Positions 6,662 through 12,397 of a DNA stretch of 12,397 bases are shown in pieces (position 1 is the first letter of the stretch; each line of letters begins with the position of its first letter). Source of the DNA: an uncultured Chloroflexota bacterium (GTDB lineage: Bacteria > Chloroflexota > Dehalococcoidia > Dehalococcoidales > RBG-16-60-22); NCBI GenBank assembly GCA_903915565.1, contig CAIWTG010000012.1, positions 1 to 12,397 of the forward strand, given 5' to 3'. A model generated the notes under the pieces. The model saw nothing but the letters and a program-made list of their open reading frames with translations, was not told the DNA's origin and searched no databases. The translations under genes were made by a program, and so were the position numbers.

Positions 6662-8110
6662 TTATTTGGTTTCATCGCCGATTCTTTCCACTTTTAGCAG
6701 GTTAGTTGCCCCGGTTTTACCCATCGGTATACCCGCGGCAATAATTATCAGGTCGCCGGGTTGGGCGATGCCTGAATCCTGGCACACTTTAGAGCCGAGA
6801 GAAAAAAACTGTTCGAATGACGACGGCTGGACGGTTAAGATGGGCCGAACCCCCCAGTACAGCAACAATTTACCGATGATTTTACTCTGCGGGGTCAACG
6901 CAATTATGGGTACATTAGGACGGTAATGGGAAATACGTATAGCGGTGCTGCCGGACTGTGTATAGGCTACTACCGCCGCCGCGCGCAGGCTGTAAGCGGT
7001 CTGGCAGGCGTTGTAGCTGATTAATTCATCAGTTTCACGTTCCAGCCACAACCGCCTTTCAGCCAGGATTTGTTCATAAGGAAGCTTCTTCTCTGCTTCT
7101 CGGGCGATGGCCGCCATCATCTTAACGGTCTGCACAGGGTATTTACCAATGGATGTTTCTGCGGAGAGCATGACGGCGTCAGTACCGTCGAAGATGGCGT
7201 TAGCGACATCGGTAGCCTCGGCGCGGGTTGGTGATATCTTGTTAATCATGGATTCCAGCATTTCCGTGGCAGTAATCACCGGTTTACCAGCGCGGTTGCA
7301 TTTTTTAATCAGGTCTTTCTGTATCATAGGAACTTTTTGTAGGGGTATTTCTACCCCGAGATCGCCCCGCGCAATCATAATACCTTCTGTGTTATTAAGG
7401 ATGCTGTTGAAAGCACTGACGGCTTCCGTGCGTTCTATTTTGGCGATAATCGGTATACTGACGTTGTTTTTCTTGAGTATAGATTTAACGCTTTCGATGT
7501 CATCTGCGCTGGTAACAAAGGAAAGTGCTAAATAATCCGGTCGCTGCTTGATGGCGAACAGCAGGTCTTCTTTTAGCTGGTCGGTGAGGAAAGGAGTGGA
7601 TATTTTCATGCCTGGTACCACCAGCCCGCGTCCCTGACGTAGCAATCCGCCGGTTATAACGCGGCAATCCACACCGTCCCTGTCTTTGGCCTGGACTTTC
7701 ATCCGCATGGCACCGTCATCCAGGATAACGGTATCGCCGGTGTTAATGTCTTGCAGGAGGTTGGGCAATGTGACCGGCAGCAGCCCGTCATTACCTTCAA
7801 TGTCTTTGGTCGTGAGTCGCACCAGGTTGCCCTTTTTTAGGGTCACCTGCCCTCCGGCCAACCGTCCGATGCGGTACTTGGGCCCCGGCAGGTCGATAAG
7901 TATGGACACATTAATGCCGATATTTTTACTAATAGTTCTAACGTTTTCAATATATGCGGCGTGTTCTTTCAAAGTACCATGGGAGAGGTTGAACCGTGCA
8001 ACATCCATGCCGGACTTTATCAGACGCTGCAGCATCGCGGGATAGCCGGACGCCGGCCCGATAGTGCAAACGATTTTTGTCCGCCTCAGGTAGTACCCAG
8101 AATTTCTCAT
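6662..8110 (-). CDS. pyk: Pyruvate kinase, predicted K+-independent type
   Basis: A 482-residue cytosolic enzyme that converts phosphoenolpyruvate and ADP to pyruvate and ATP, the last step of glycolysis. Visible motifs are RRTKIVCTIGPAS (9-21), ARFNLSHG (38-45), DLPGPKYRI (73-81), IIAKIE, the Mg/substrate motif MIARGDLGVE, KPVITATEMLESM and PTRAEATDVANAIFDGTDAVMLSAETS; the C-terminal allosteric domain ends at a normal length. Where K+-dependent enzymes have D-T-K-G-P-E, this one has D73-L-P-G-P-K78 and then Ile81. This is the Leu/Pro/Lys/Ile set known from K+-independent pyruvate kinases. The ATG at 8110 has no Shine-Dalgarno, but TATAAT sits 6 nt ahead, which suggests a leaderless mRNA. It lies 31 bp after the MATE gene on the same strand, so readthrough is also possible. 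It converges with the propeller gene. Confidence 0.96.
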   Translation of the reverse strand: MRNSGYYLRRTKIVCTIGPASGYPAMLQRLIKSGMDVARFNLSHGTLKEHAAYIENVRTISKNIGINVSILIDLPGPKYRIGRLAGGQVTLKKGNLVRLTTKDIEGNDGLLPVTLPNLLQDINTGDTVILDDGAMRMKVQAKDRDGVDCRVITGGLLRQGRGLVVPGMKISTPFLTDQLKEDLLFAIKQRPDYLALSFVTSADDIESVKSILKKNNVSIPIIAKIERTEAVSAFNSILNNTEGIMIARGDLGVEIPLQKVPMIQKDLIKKCNRAGKPVITATEMLESMINKISPTRAEATDVANAIFDGTDAVMLSAETSIGKYPVQTVKMMAAIAREAEKKLPYEQILAERRLWLERETDELISYNACQTAYSLRAAAVVAYTQSGSTAIRISHYRPNVPIIALTPQSKIIGKLLLYWGVRPILTVQPSSFEQFFSLGSKVCQDSGIAQPGDLIIIAAGIPMGKTGATNLLKVERIGDETK

Positions 8111-8116
8111 AAATAC

Positions 8117-8122
8117 ATTATA
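8117..8122 (-). promoter_or_regulatory. -10 element for a leaderless pyk transcript
   Basis: TATAAT on the minus strand ends 6 nt before the pyk ATG, so the first transcribed base would be at or next to the A of the start codon. The -35 region is poor (TAGACC at a 16-bp spacing). No Shine-Dalgarno precedes the ATG. Confidence 0.45.
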
Positions 8123-8141
8123 TCGCTTTTTAGGGAGAGGT

Positions 8142-9488
8142 CTATATCTTCTTCCGCTTCCAGCGCCCCGAGCGGAAATAGATGATGAAGATTACCGCGG
8201 AAGAAACCGTATCCGCCACCAGCGCCCAGCGTACGCCATAAACTCCTAGGCCGGCCAGCTTGGGTAATAAAATCGCCAAAGGCACTCTGATGCCCCACAT
8301 CGTCACCAGGTCAATGATAAAGGATATCAGGGTGTCGCCGACGGAATTCATCACGTTCATCATCACGAACATCAACCCGTTGCACATATAGCTGGCTATC
8401 TGTATCTTAAGAAAGGTGCTGGCGAGTTCGATGAGGTCGGGGTCGGATGTAAAAGTACCGATGATGTTCCCCGCAAAGAACCAGATGATAACGGAAAAAA
8501 TCGCCATGATTCCCGTCAGCCAGCCAATAGATATCCAGGCCGTTTTGGCGGAGCGGTCGTACTGCTTGGCACCGATATTTTGCGCCGCCAATATACCCGC
8601 CGCCGAGCCGAGCCCGATGGCGGGCAGCATCACGAACATGTCTACCCGCGAAACGATATTATGCCCGTCAACCGCCAGCGTCCCGAAAGGCGAGATGAAA
8701 TACATGAAGACGATGCTGCCGATATTCAGGTGGATGCCGCCCAAAGCTGACGGGATGCCGATTTTAACCATCCGCCAGATAATGCCCGTATCGAACTTGA
8801 AGTTGCGCAGTGAGAGCTTGAGTAGCGACTTCCCCTGGAAAAGCAGCCAGAGCAATATCGCCCCGCCGATGCCCTGGGCGATGACGCCGCTAAGCGCCGC
8901 GCCGCTGACGCCCATCCGCGGGAAAATCCACCACCCGAAGATGAGGAAGGGGCATAAGACAATATGGAGGATTCTCTCGCCGACAATAATGCGCATCGGA
9001 GTCTTCGAATCGCCGGAAGCCTGCATAACGCTTTGCGCCAGCGAGCCGAACGACATGGTGAAAATACCGATGAGCTCGATGCGCATGTAGGTGGCGCCCG
9101 CCGTAATAACATCCGGCGCCAGTTGCCAAATGCTCATGATTTGGGTGGCAAATAGTTCACCTATAATCGCCAGGATTATCGACAGCACGGCGCTGATAAC
9201 AAGGGCTTGCTGGGCAACGAGGTTAGCCTGTTTTTTATCGCCGGCGCCCACAAAGCGGGCGACCATAGCGCGCAGTCCCGTGAAAAGCCCCATGATTAAG
9301 GCGTTGATTAACGAGACGATTATGCCGGAAACGCCCACGCCGCCAATTTCCGCCAGCCCCAGCTTCCCAATCCATATCATGTCGATAATCGGGCCCATCA
9401 GCATGACGGTGGTGCTGACGGTTATCGGCCAGGAAAATGACCACAGGTTACCGATGATACTGCCCTTGGTTAAGTCTTTTTCAGGCAT
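8142..9488 (-). CDS. MATE family multidrug/metabolite efflux transporter
   Basis: A 448-residue integral membrane protein with about twelve hydrophobic segments in two homologous halves (roughly residues 10-225 and 235-440). It opens with LTKGSIIGNLWSFSWP, which is typical of MATE proteins, and contains QASGDSKTP (about 150-160) and the related NSVGDT in the second half. MATE proteins export organic cations, drugs or metabolites in exchange for Na+ or H+. The ATG at 9488 has AAGGAAG about 8 nt ahead. It ends in a basic tail (RWKRKKI). It is expressed from a strong promoter with a perfect inverted repeat just downstream, so it is probably repressed by a ligand-sensing regulator; no such regulator gene is adjacent. 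pyk follows 31 bp downstream. The substrate is unknown. Confidence 0.94.
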   Translation of the reverse strand: MPEKDLTKGSIIGNLWSFSWPITVSTTVMLMGPIIDMIWIGKLGLAEIGGVGVSGIIVSLINALIMGLFTGLRAMVARFVGAGDKKQANLVAQQALVISAVLSIILAIIGELFATQIMSIWQLAPDVITAGATYMRIELIGIFTMSFGSLAQSVMQASGDSKTPMRIIVGERILHIVLCPFLIFGWWIFPRMGVSGAALSGVIAQGIGGAILLWLLFQGKSLLKLSLRNFKFDTGIIWRMVKIGIPSALGGIHLNIGSIVFMYFISPFGTLAVDGHNIVSRVDMFVMLPAIGLGSAAGILAAQNIGAKQYDRSAKTAWISIGWLTGIMAIFSVIIWFFAGNIIGTFTSDPDLIELASTFLKIQIASYMCNGLMFVMMNVMNSVGDTLISFIIDLVTMWGIRVPLAILLPKLAGLGVYGVRWALVADTVSSAVIFIIYFRSGRWKRKKI

Positions 9489-9523
9489 AAATGACTTCCT
9501 TCAGATTATGTTAATGGAGGAAT

Positions 9524-9545
9524 TGTATCGCTATATCGCGATACA
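9524..9545 (-). promoter_or_regulatory. Perfect inverted repeat in the MATE leader (candidate operator)
   Basis: TGTATCGC and GCGATACA are perfect 8-bp arms around a 6-bp centre. The repeat begins about 4 bp after the predicted start site of the MATE transcript and ends about 25 bp before the Shine-Dalgarno, so a bound repressor would block early elongation. The size suits a TetR- or PadR-like dimer. The same bases could fold into an 8-bp RNA hairpin at the mRNA 5' end. Confidence 0.55.
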
Positions 9546-9555
9546 TTTTGCACCA

Positions 9556-9585
9556 ATTATGTCATTGATTTTTTAGTGTTGTCAA
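9556..9585 (-). promoter_or_regulatory. Promoter of the MATE transporter gene
   Basis: On the minus strand, TTGACA (9585-9580), an 18-bp spacer and CATAAT (9561-9556). Expected start near 9549, leaving a leader of about 60 nt that contains the inverted repeat. Confidence 0.75.
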
Positions 9586-9599
9586 ATTGCCGGCCGCTG

Positions 9600-9629
9600 T
9601 TGACGTTGGCCGATGGTTAAGACTATTAT
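9600..9629 (+). promoter_or_regulatory. Promoter of rsmE, placed for a leaderless transcript
   Basis: TTGACG (9600-9605), an 18-bp spacer and TATTAT (9624-9629). Only 7 nt separate the -10 from the rsmE ATG, and no Shine-Dalgarno is present, so transcription should begin at or within a base of the start codon. Confidence 0.65.
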
Positions 9630-9636
9630 CTGAAAT

Positions 9637-10362
9637 ATGCATCGCTTTTTAGTTAACCACATTCCGGGCTACACCGCCGCGTTAGACGACGCCGCCCAGC
9701 TGTACCACCTTAGAGACGTCCTGCGTCTAAAGGCTGGCGATACAGTCGTGATATTTGACGGCACAGGACGTGAGTTCGACGGCGTAATCACTGCCATCAA
9801 CAAAAAACAGGCGGTATTTAGATTGACGCCGCTAAAAAAACAAAAAAGCAGCAGGGTTTCCCTCACCATCGCCTGCGCCATGCCCAAAGGCAGCTACATG
9901 GATGACATTATTGACTATCTGACGCAACTGGGAACGGCGCGCATTATCCCTATGATGACGGATAGGGTGGTGGTGAAACTTGATGAGGTTAAAGCCGAAG
10001 CTAAAATAAAACGATGGCAGAAAATCGCCCAGAGCTCCACCCGGCAGTGCCAGCGCAGTGATATTCCGGTAATAGACCCGGTGACCGCCTTTAAAAAAGT
10101 AGTGGCAGATTCGCTGAATTATGATCTAAAGCTAATACCGCACCTAACCGGCGAGCGTAGATTAATTAAAGATGTATTGGGCAAAGCTAAACCTAAAAAC
10201 GTCATCGTGCTAATCGGTCCCGAGGGTGACTTTACCTCATCCGAGATTGAACTTGCTTTACATAACGGTTTCACTCCCGTCTCTTTAGGCGATACCGTTT
10301 TACGCGTGGCTACGGCAGCTGTTGCTGTGGCAGCTTACATCAAACTGGCTTTAGACAAATAA
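9637..10362 (+). CDS. rsmE: 16S rRNA (uracil1498-N3)-methyltransferase
   Basis: A 241-residue SPOUT-fold RNA methyltransferase that transfers a methyl group from SAM to N3 of U1498 in 16S rRNA, near the decoding centre. The N-terminal PUA-like part (about 1-70) starts with MHRFLVNHIPG and contains HLRDVLRLKAGD. The SPOUT part shows MDDIIDYLTQLG, the trefoil-knot motif IGPEGDFTSSEIELA (194 onward) and SLGDTVLRVATAAVA near the C-terminus. The last motif is usually LR-x-ETA; here Glu is replaced by Ala (LRVATAA), a small deviation worth noting. The length is normal. The start is set by the family alignment and by a promoter that places transcription at the ATG; there is no ribosome-binding site. 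It ends one base before the stop of the convergent SnoaL-like operon. Confidence 0.94.
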   Translation: MHRFLVNHIPGYTAALDDAAQLYHLRDVLRLKAGDTVVIFDGTGREFDGVITAINKKQAVFRLTPLKKQKSSRVSLTIACAMPKGSYMDDIIDYLTQLGTARIIPMMTDRVVVKLDEVKAEAKIKRWQKIAQSSTRQCQRSDIPVIDPVTAFKKVVADSLNYDLKLIPHLTGERRLIKDVLGKAKPKNVIVLIGPEGDFTSSEIELALHNGFTPVSLGDTVLRVATAAVAVAAYIKLALDK

Positions 10363-10363
10363 T

Positions 10364-10975
10364 CTACTTCTCCGTGACAGGGTGCTTAAAGTGGTACGGC
10401 ACGTTGCCCCGGTGGTATGGATAGGGGTGGAAAGCGGACGGCGGTTCGTCGGCATCTGGTAAAGGCATCCAGCCCATTAACGGCAGGTTCAGCCAGCCAT
10501 CTTCCACCGGAGAGCAGAAAGTGTCGTTCCAGTGCAGCTTGCTGAATAGCCATTTACCATTTTCCTTGACGTACTTGTTCTCGTAATAGCCGTGCAGGTA
10601 TTCTTGCCTCGCATACGCGCCGTAGGGCTTGGCCTCGAAGAGCCAGGTCTGGAAACGCCCCTTTGCCGTCTTGCCGTCCGGCGCCACGTCCACCACCCCG
10701 CCAATCTGCATCACGATGAACGCCACCCAGCCCTGTTTCGGCCCCGGCCTGCCCCTCCCCCCGATGATGTCCTGATAGATATGCTCCACGCCTTTTTTGC
10801 CGTAAAGTACGCCGTGGTCGGCAATCTCCACCGATTCCGCGTTATCGGAAAATAGGTCCACTATCTCCTGCCACATATTATTGTCAAAGTAATAGCCGTA
10901 TTTCTTTTGTAAATGCTCAATCTCCTGAATGTCCTCTTGGAGTTGCACCTGTTTTTCTAATTCTTCTATATTCAT
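10364..10975 (-). CDS. SnoaL-like (NTF2-fold) protein, third gene of a paralogous trio
   Basis: A 203-residue protein. A helical start ELEKQVQLQEDIQEIEHLQK leads into YGYYFDNNMWQEIVDLFSDNAESVE (26-50), the usual opening of SnoaL-like/NTF2 cone domains. A conserved His54 (ADHG), a strand VVDVAPDGKTAKGRF and YVKENGKWLFSKLHWN follow. The first part resembles SnoaL_4-type dehydratases and isomerases, where a Tyr/Asp/His set near these places does acid-base chemistry; Tyr26/28, Asp31, His54 and the His of KLHWN are candidates. Beyond the core, about 50 residues rich in Pro, Tyr and His end in FKHPVTEK, shared with both neighbours. The ATG at 10975 has GAGG 6 nt ahead; the frame runs further upstream only through the end of the next gene. 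It is the last gene of the operon, 16 bp after its neighbour. No signal peptide. The substrate is unknown. Confidence 0.85.
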   Translation of the reverse strand: MNIEELEKQVQLQEDIQEIEHLQKKYGYYFDNNMWQEIVDLFSDNAESVEIADHGVLYGKKGVEHIYQDIIGGRGRPGPKQGWVAFIVMQIGGVVDVAPDGKTAKGRFQTWLFEAKPYGAYARQEYLHGYYENKYVKENGKWLFSKLHWNDTFCSPVEDGWLNLPLMGWMPLPDADEPPSAFHPYPYHRGNVPYHFKHPVTEK

Positions 10976-10991
10976 CTTGCACCTCTTGGTT

Positions 10992-11585
10992 TTATTTGCC
11001 GGTAACAGGGTGTTTAAAGGGATAGGGCACATGATAACCGGAGGGATATGGATGATAAGCGGTAGCGGGGGCGTCGGCGTGGGGGAAGGGAGTATCGGAT
11101 AACTTGGGAATTTTTAAAAAGCCCCTCTCAAAAGACGTCCAGTAGATGAGGTTCCAGTGCAGCTTTTTAAAGTACCAGTGCCCGTTTTCCTTCACATAAA
11201 CATTATCATAAACGCCAAACTGCCAGGTCTGCTTCTTTATCCCGCCGAAGGGCCGGCATTCAAACGATGGCGTATACCAGCGTCCGGTGGCTGTTTTACC
11301 GTCCGGGGCAACCTCGATAACCCCCTGCGACTGCATGACTTCAAAGAACGTCCAGCCGGGGCGGGGCATACCTACCATCCCGCTATACATACGCATTACC
11401 GAATCCCTGCCCTTAAAGACGCCATGGTCGGTAATTTCCACCGACTCCACATTTTCCGAGAAAAGGTCCATTACCTCTTGATACATCCCGTTATCAAAGT
11501 AATAGCCGTACATTTTTTGCAGGTTTTCAATTTCCTGGATGTCTTCCTGCAAGGTTACTTGTTTTTCCAATTGCACCAGGTTCAT
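10992..11585 (-). CDS. SnoaL-like (NTF2-fold) protein, second gene of the trio
   Basis: A 197-residue paralogue of its neighbours and closest to the downstream gene: MYGYYFDNGMYQEVMDLFSE, SVEITDHGVFKG, GVIEVAPDGKTATGRWY, YVKENGHWYFKKLHWN and the tail YHVPYPFKHPVTGK all have direct counterparts. It keeps the His of the TDHG motif and of KLHWN. It has a shorter loop after the DHG helix (MVGMPRPGW) than the others. GAGG lies about 10 nt before the ATG. Gaps of 15 and 16 bp to the neighbours make an operon almost certain. The three copies differ too much to be a recent duplication, so they probably have distinct substrates or form a mixed oligomer; both are inference. Confidence 0.86.
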   Translation of the reverse strand: MNLVQLEKQVTLQEDIQEIENLQKMYGYYFDNGMYQEVMDLFSENVESVEITDHGVFKGRDSVMRMYSGMVGMPRPGWTFFEVMQSQGVIEVAPDGKTATGRWYTPSFECRPFGGIKKQTWQFGVYDNVYVKENGHWYFKKLHWNLIYWTSFERGFLKIPKLSDTPFPHADAPATAYHPYPSGYHVPYPFKHPVTGK

Positions 11586-11600
11586 AAATAGTTGCCTCGC

Positions 11601-12230
11601 TTATTTGCCGGTGATGGGATGCTTAAAGTGCACGGGGAAATGATAGCCAAAGGGATAGGGTCGCCAGGTAGTTGGCGGGGCGTCCGGCTTTACTTCCATA
11701 CTCGGCCCGCTGTGTCCGACCACCGGCGTCTTCAGCCAGCCGTCTTCATATGGCGTGCGGAAATTGAGAAAGAAATGGAGTTTGCTGATCAGCCATTTGC
11801 CGTTTTCTTTAACATATTCGTTCTCATAAATGCCGTGTGCCCAGAGCTGCCGCAACTCACCATCATGCAGCGTCAAAGTGGGGCGGGCTTCTACGAAGAA
11901 GCCGTACCAGCGTCCTTTAGCGTTCTTACCGTCGGGGTCTACTGTAACCACCCCCTGGATTTGCATGCCAATGGACATGTAGCCGGGCCTCGGCTTAGCG
12001 TCCTTGCCGCCCTTAATCAAGTCTATGTAATATCGCTTTACCCCTGCTTTGCCCTTATAGACGCCATAGTCGCACTCTTCCACGGACTCGGCATTATCGC
12101 TGAAAAGGTCGACTACTTTTTCCCACTCTTCATAATCGCGGTAATAGCCGTAAATCCGCTGCAGCTTTTCTATCTGCTTAATGTCTTCCAGCCTCTGTAT
12201 TCTCTTTTGTAGTTCTTCCAGTGTTGCCAT
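11601..12230 (-). CDS. SnoaL-like (NTF2-fold) protein, first gene of the trio
   Basis: A 209-residue paralogue and the most divergent of the three. It has the same plan: EELQKRIQRLEDIKQIEKLQ, IYGYYRDYEEWEKVVDLFSD (26-45), VVTVDPDGKNAKGRWYGF, YVKENGKWLISKLHFF and the tail YHFPVHFKHPITGK. Where the other two have Asp-His-Gly this copy has Asp-Tyr-Gly (ECDYGVYKG), and KLHWN has become KLHFF, so its active pocket should differ. GGAGG lies 7 nt before the ATG. It leads the operon, facing a partial divergent gene across a 67-bp gap. Confidence 0.86.
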   Translation of the reverse strand: MATLEELQKRIQRLEDIKQIEKLQRIYGYYRDYEEWEKVVDLFSDNAESVEECDYGVYKGKAGVKRYYIDLIKGGKDAKPRPGYMSIGMQIQGVVTVDPDGKNAKGRWYGFFVEARPTLTLHDGELRQLWAHGIYENEYVKENGKWLISKLHFFLNFRTPYEDGWLKTPVVGHSGPSMEVKPDAPPTTWRPYPFGYHFPVHFKHPITGK

Positions 12231-12254
12231 GTTTGACCTCCTTCATGAAACTCG

Positions 12255-12280
12255 ATTATAATAATGTTTTTCGCATTATA
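12255..12280 (-). promoter_or_regulatory. Likely promoter region of the SnoaL-like operon
   Basis: Two TATAAT sequences occur on the minus strand (12280-12275 and 12260-12255), and either could be the -10, but neither has a good -35. ATAATG (12261-12266) and CATTAT (12274-12279) form a 6-bp inverted repeat in the same place. On the plus strand TATACT (12277-12282) may be the -10 of the divergent gene, again with a poor -35. Confidence 0.35.
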
Positions 12281-12297
12281 CTTTAGTGGAGACAAGA

Positions 12298-12397
12298 ATG
12301 AAAGTAAAGTACTACCCCAATTCTATCGAATTTTTAAAGAATACCGAGAAATACCTTATTAAAGATGAATCAAGGTACGGGTTGATTTACGGCATCG
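12298..12397 (+). CDS. Start of a probable GNAT acetyltransferase (cut by the window end)
   Basis: Only 33 codons are visible, from ATG 12298 with GGAG 6 nt ahead. The start reads MKVKYYPNSIEFLKNTEKYL, followed by a segment with KDESRYGLIYGI. Some GNAT-family N-acetyltransferases begin in this way, with an amphipathic helix ending in a KDE-x-x-x-xLI-x-GI pattern, but no acetyl-CoA motif is within view. It is divergent from the SnoaL-like operon. Confidence 0.45.
   Translation, partial: MKVKYYPNSIEFLKNTEKYLIKDESRYGLIYGI

Noticed and set aside
7107..9155. Several long open frames opposite pyk and the MATE gene.
   Set aside because: They are antisense to clear family members and show the low-complexity composition of shadow frames.
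9514..9576. A 20-codon plus-strand frame between the MATE and rsmE genes.
   Set aside because: It has no Shine-Dalgarno, lies over the MATE operator and promoter, and upstream of the predicted rsmE transcription start.
10976..11032. A longer start for the last SnoaL-like gene, at 11032.
   Set aside because: It would overlap the end of the preceding paralogue; the ATG at 10975 aligns with the starts of the other two copies and has a GAGG.

Overview
The window looks like bacterial chromosomal DNA of moderate GC content with sigma-70-type promoters and a mixture of Shine-Dalgarno-led and apparently leaderless genes. The gene content fits an uncultured member of the Chloroflexota, perhaps class Dehalococcoidia: a stand-alone pyruvate-kinase-C-like protein, a membrane-anchored PQQ-type propeller, and tandem SnoaL-like proteins. 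That assignment is inference from general gene content; no marker gene here proves it. I see no phage, transposon, CRISPR, tRNA or rRNA sequence. The layout is short transcription units that often change strand.

Left part (1-4163). An ABC-F ribosome-associated ATPase runs leftwards off the window edge. Its 5' leader of about 215 nt holds a consensus promoter, a 30-codon leader ORF, mutually exclusive RNA stems and an intrinsic terminator ending about 40 bases before the ABC-F start codon. This is the layout of a ribosome-mediated attenuator, and it is the most interesting signal in the window. Divergent from it are a pyruvate-kinase C-domain-like protein and a membrane-anchored alpha/beta hydrolase whose nucleophile position is Cys. 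The hydrolase converges, with a 4-base stop overlap, on an aldo/keto reductase.

Middle (4164-8110). A small cupin is divergent from the reductase. It is followed by an Lrp/AsnC-family regulator with an inverted repeat over its own promoter, then a membrane-anchored eight-blade PQQ-like propeller protein. A complete pyruvate kinase, carrying the residue set known from K+-independent enzymes, points the other way.

Right part (8142-12397). A MATE efflux transporter lies upstream of the kinase on the same strand, and a perfect 8-bp-arm inverted repeat sits just downstream of its promoter. Divergent from it is rsmE (16S rRNA m3U1498 methyltransferase), which appears to be leaderless. An operon of three tandem paralogous SnoaL-like proteins on the minus strand follows. 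The window ends in the first 33 codons of a divergent gene, probably a GNAT acetyltransferase.

Two themes recur. Translation appears twice (ABC-F and RsmE), and the ABC-F gene seems to be controlled by the state of translation itself. Small-molecule handling recurs as well (MATE pump, hydrolase, aldo/keto reductase, cupin, SnoaL trio), but the genes do not form one obvious pathway and I do not claim that they do.
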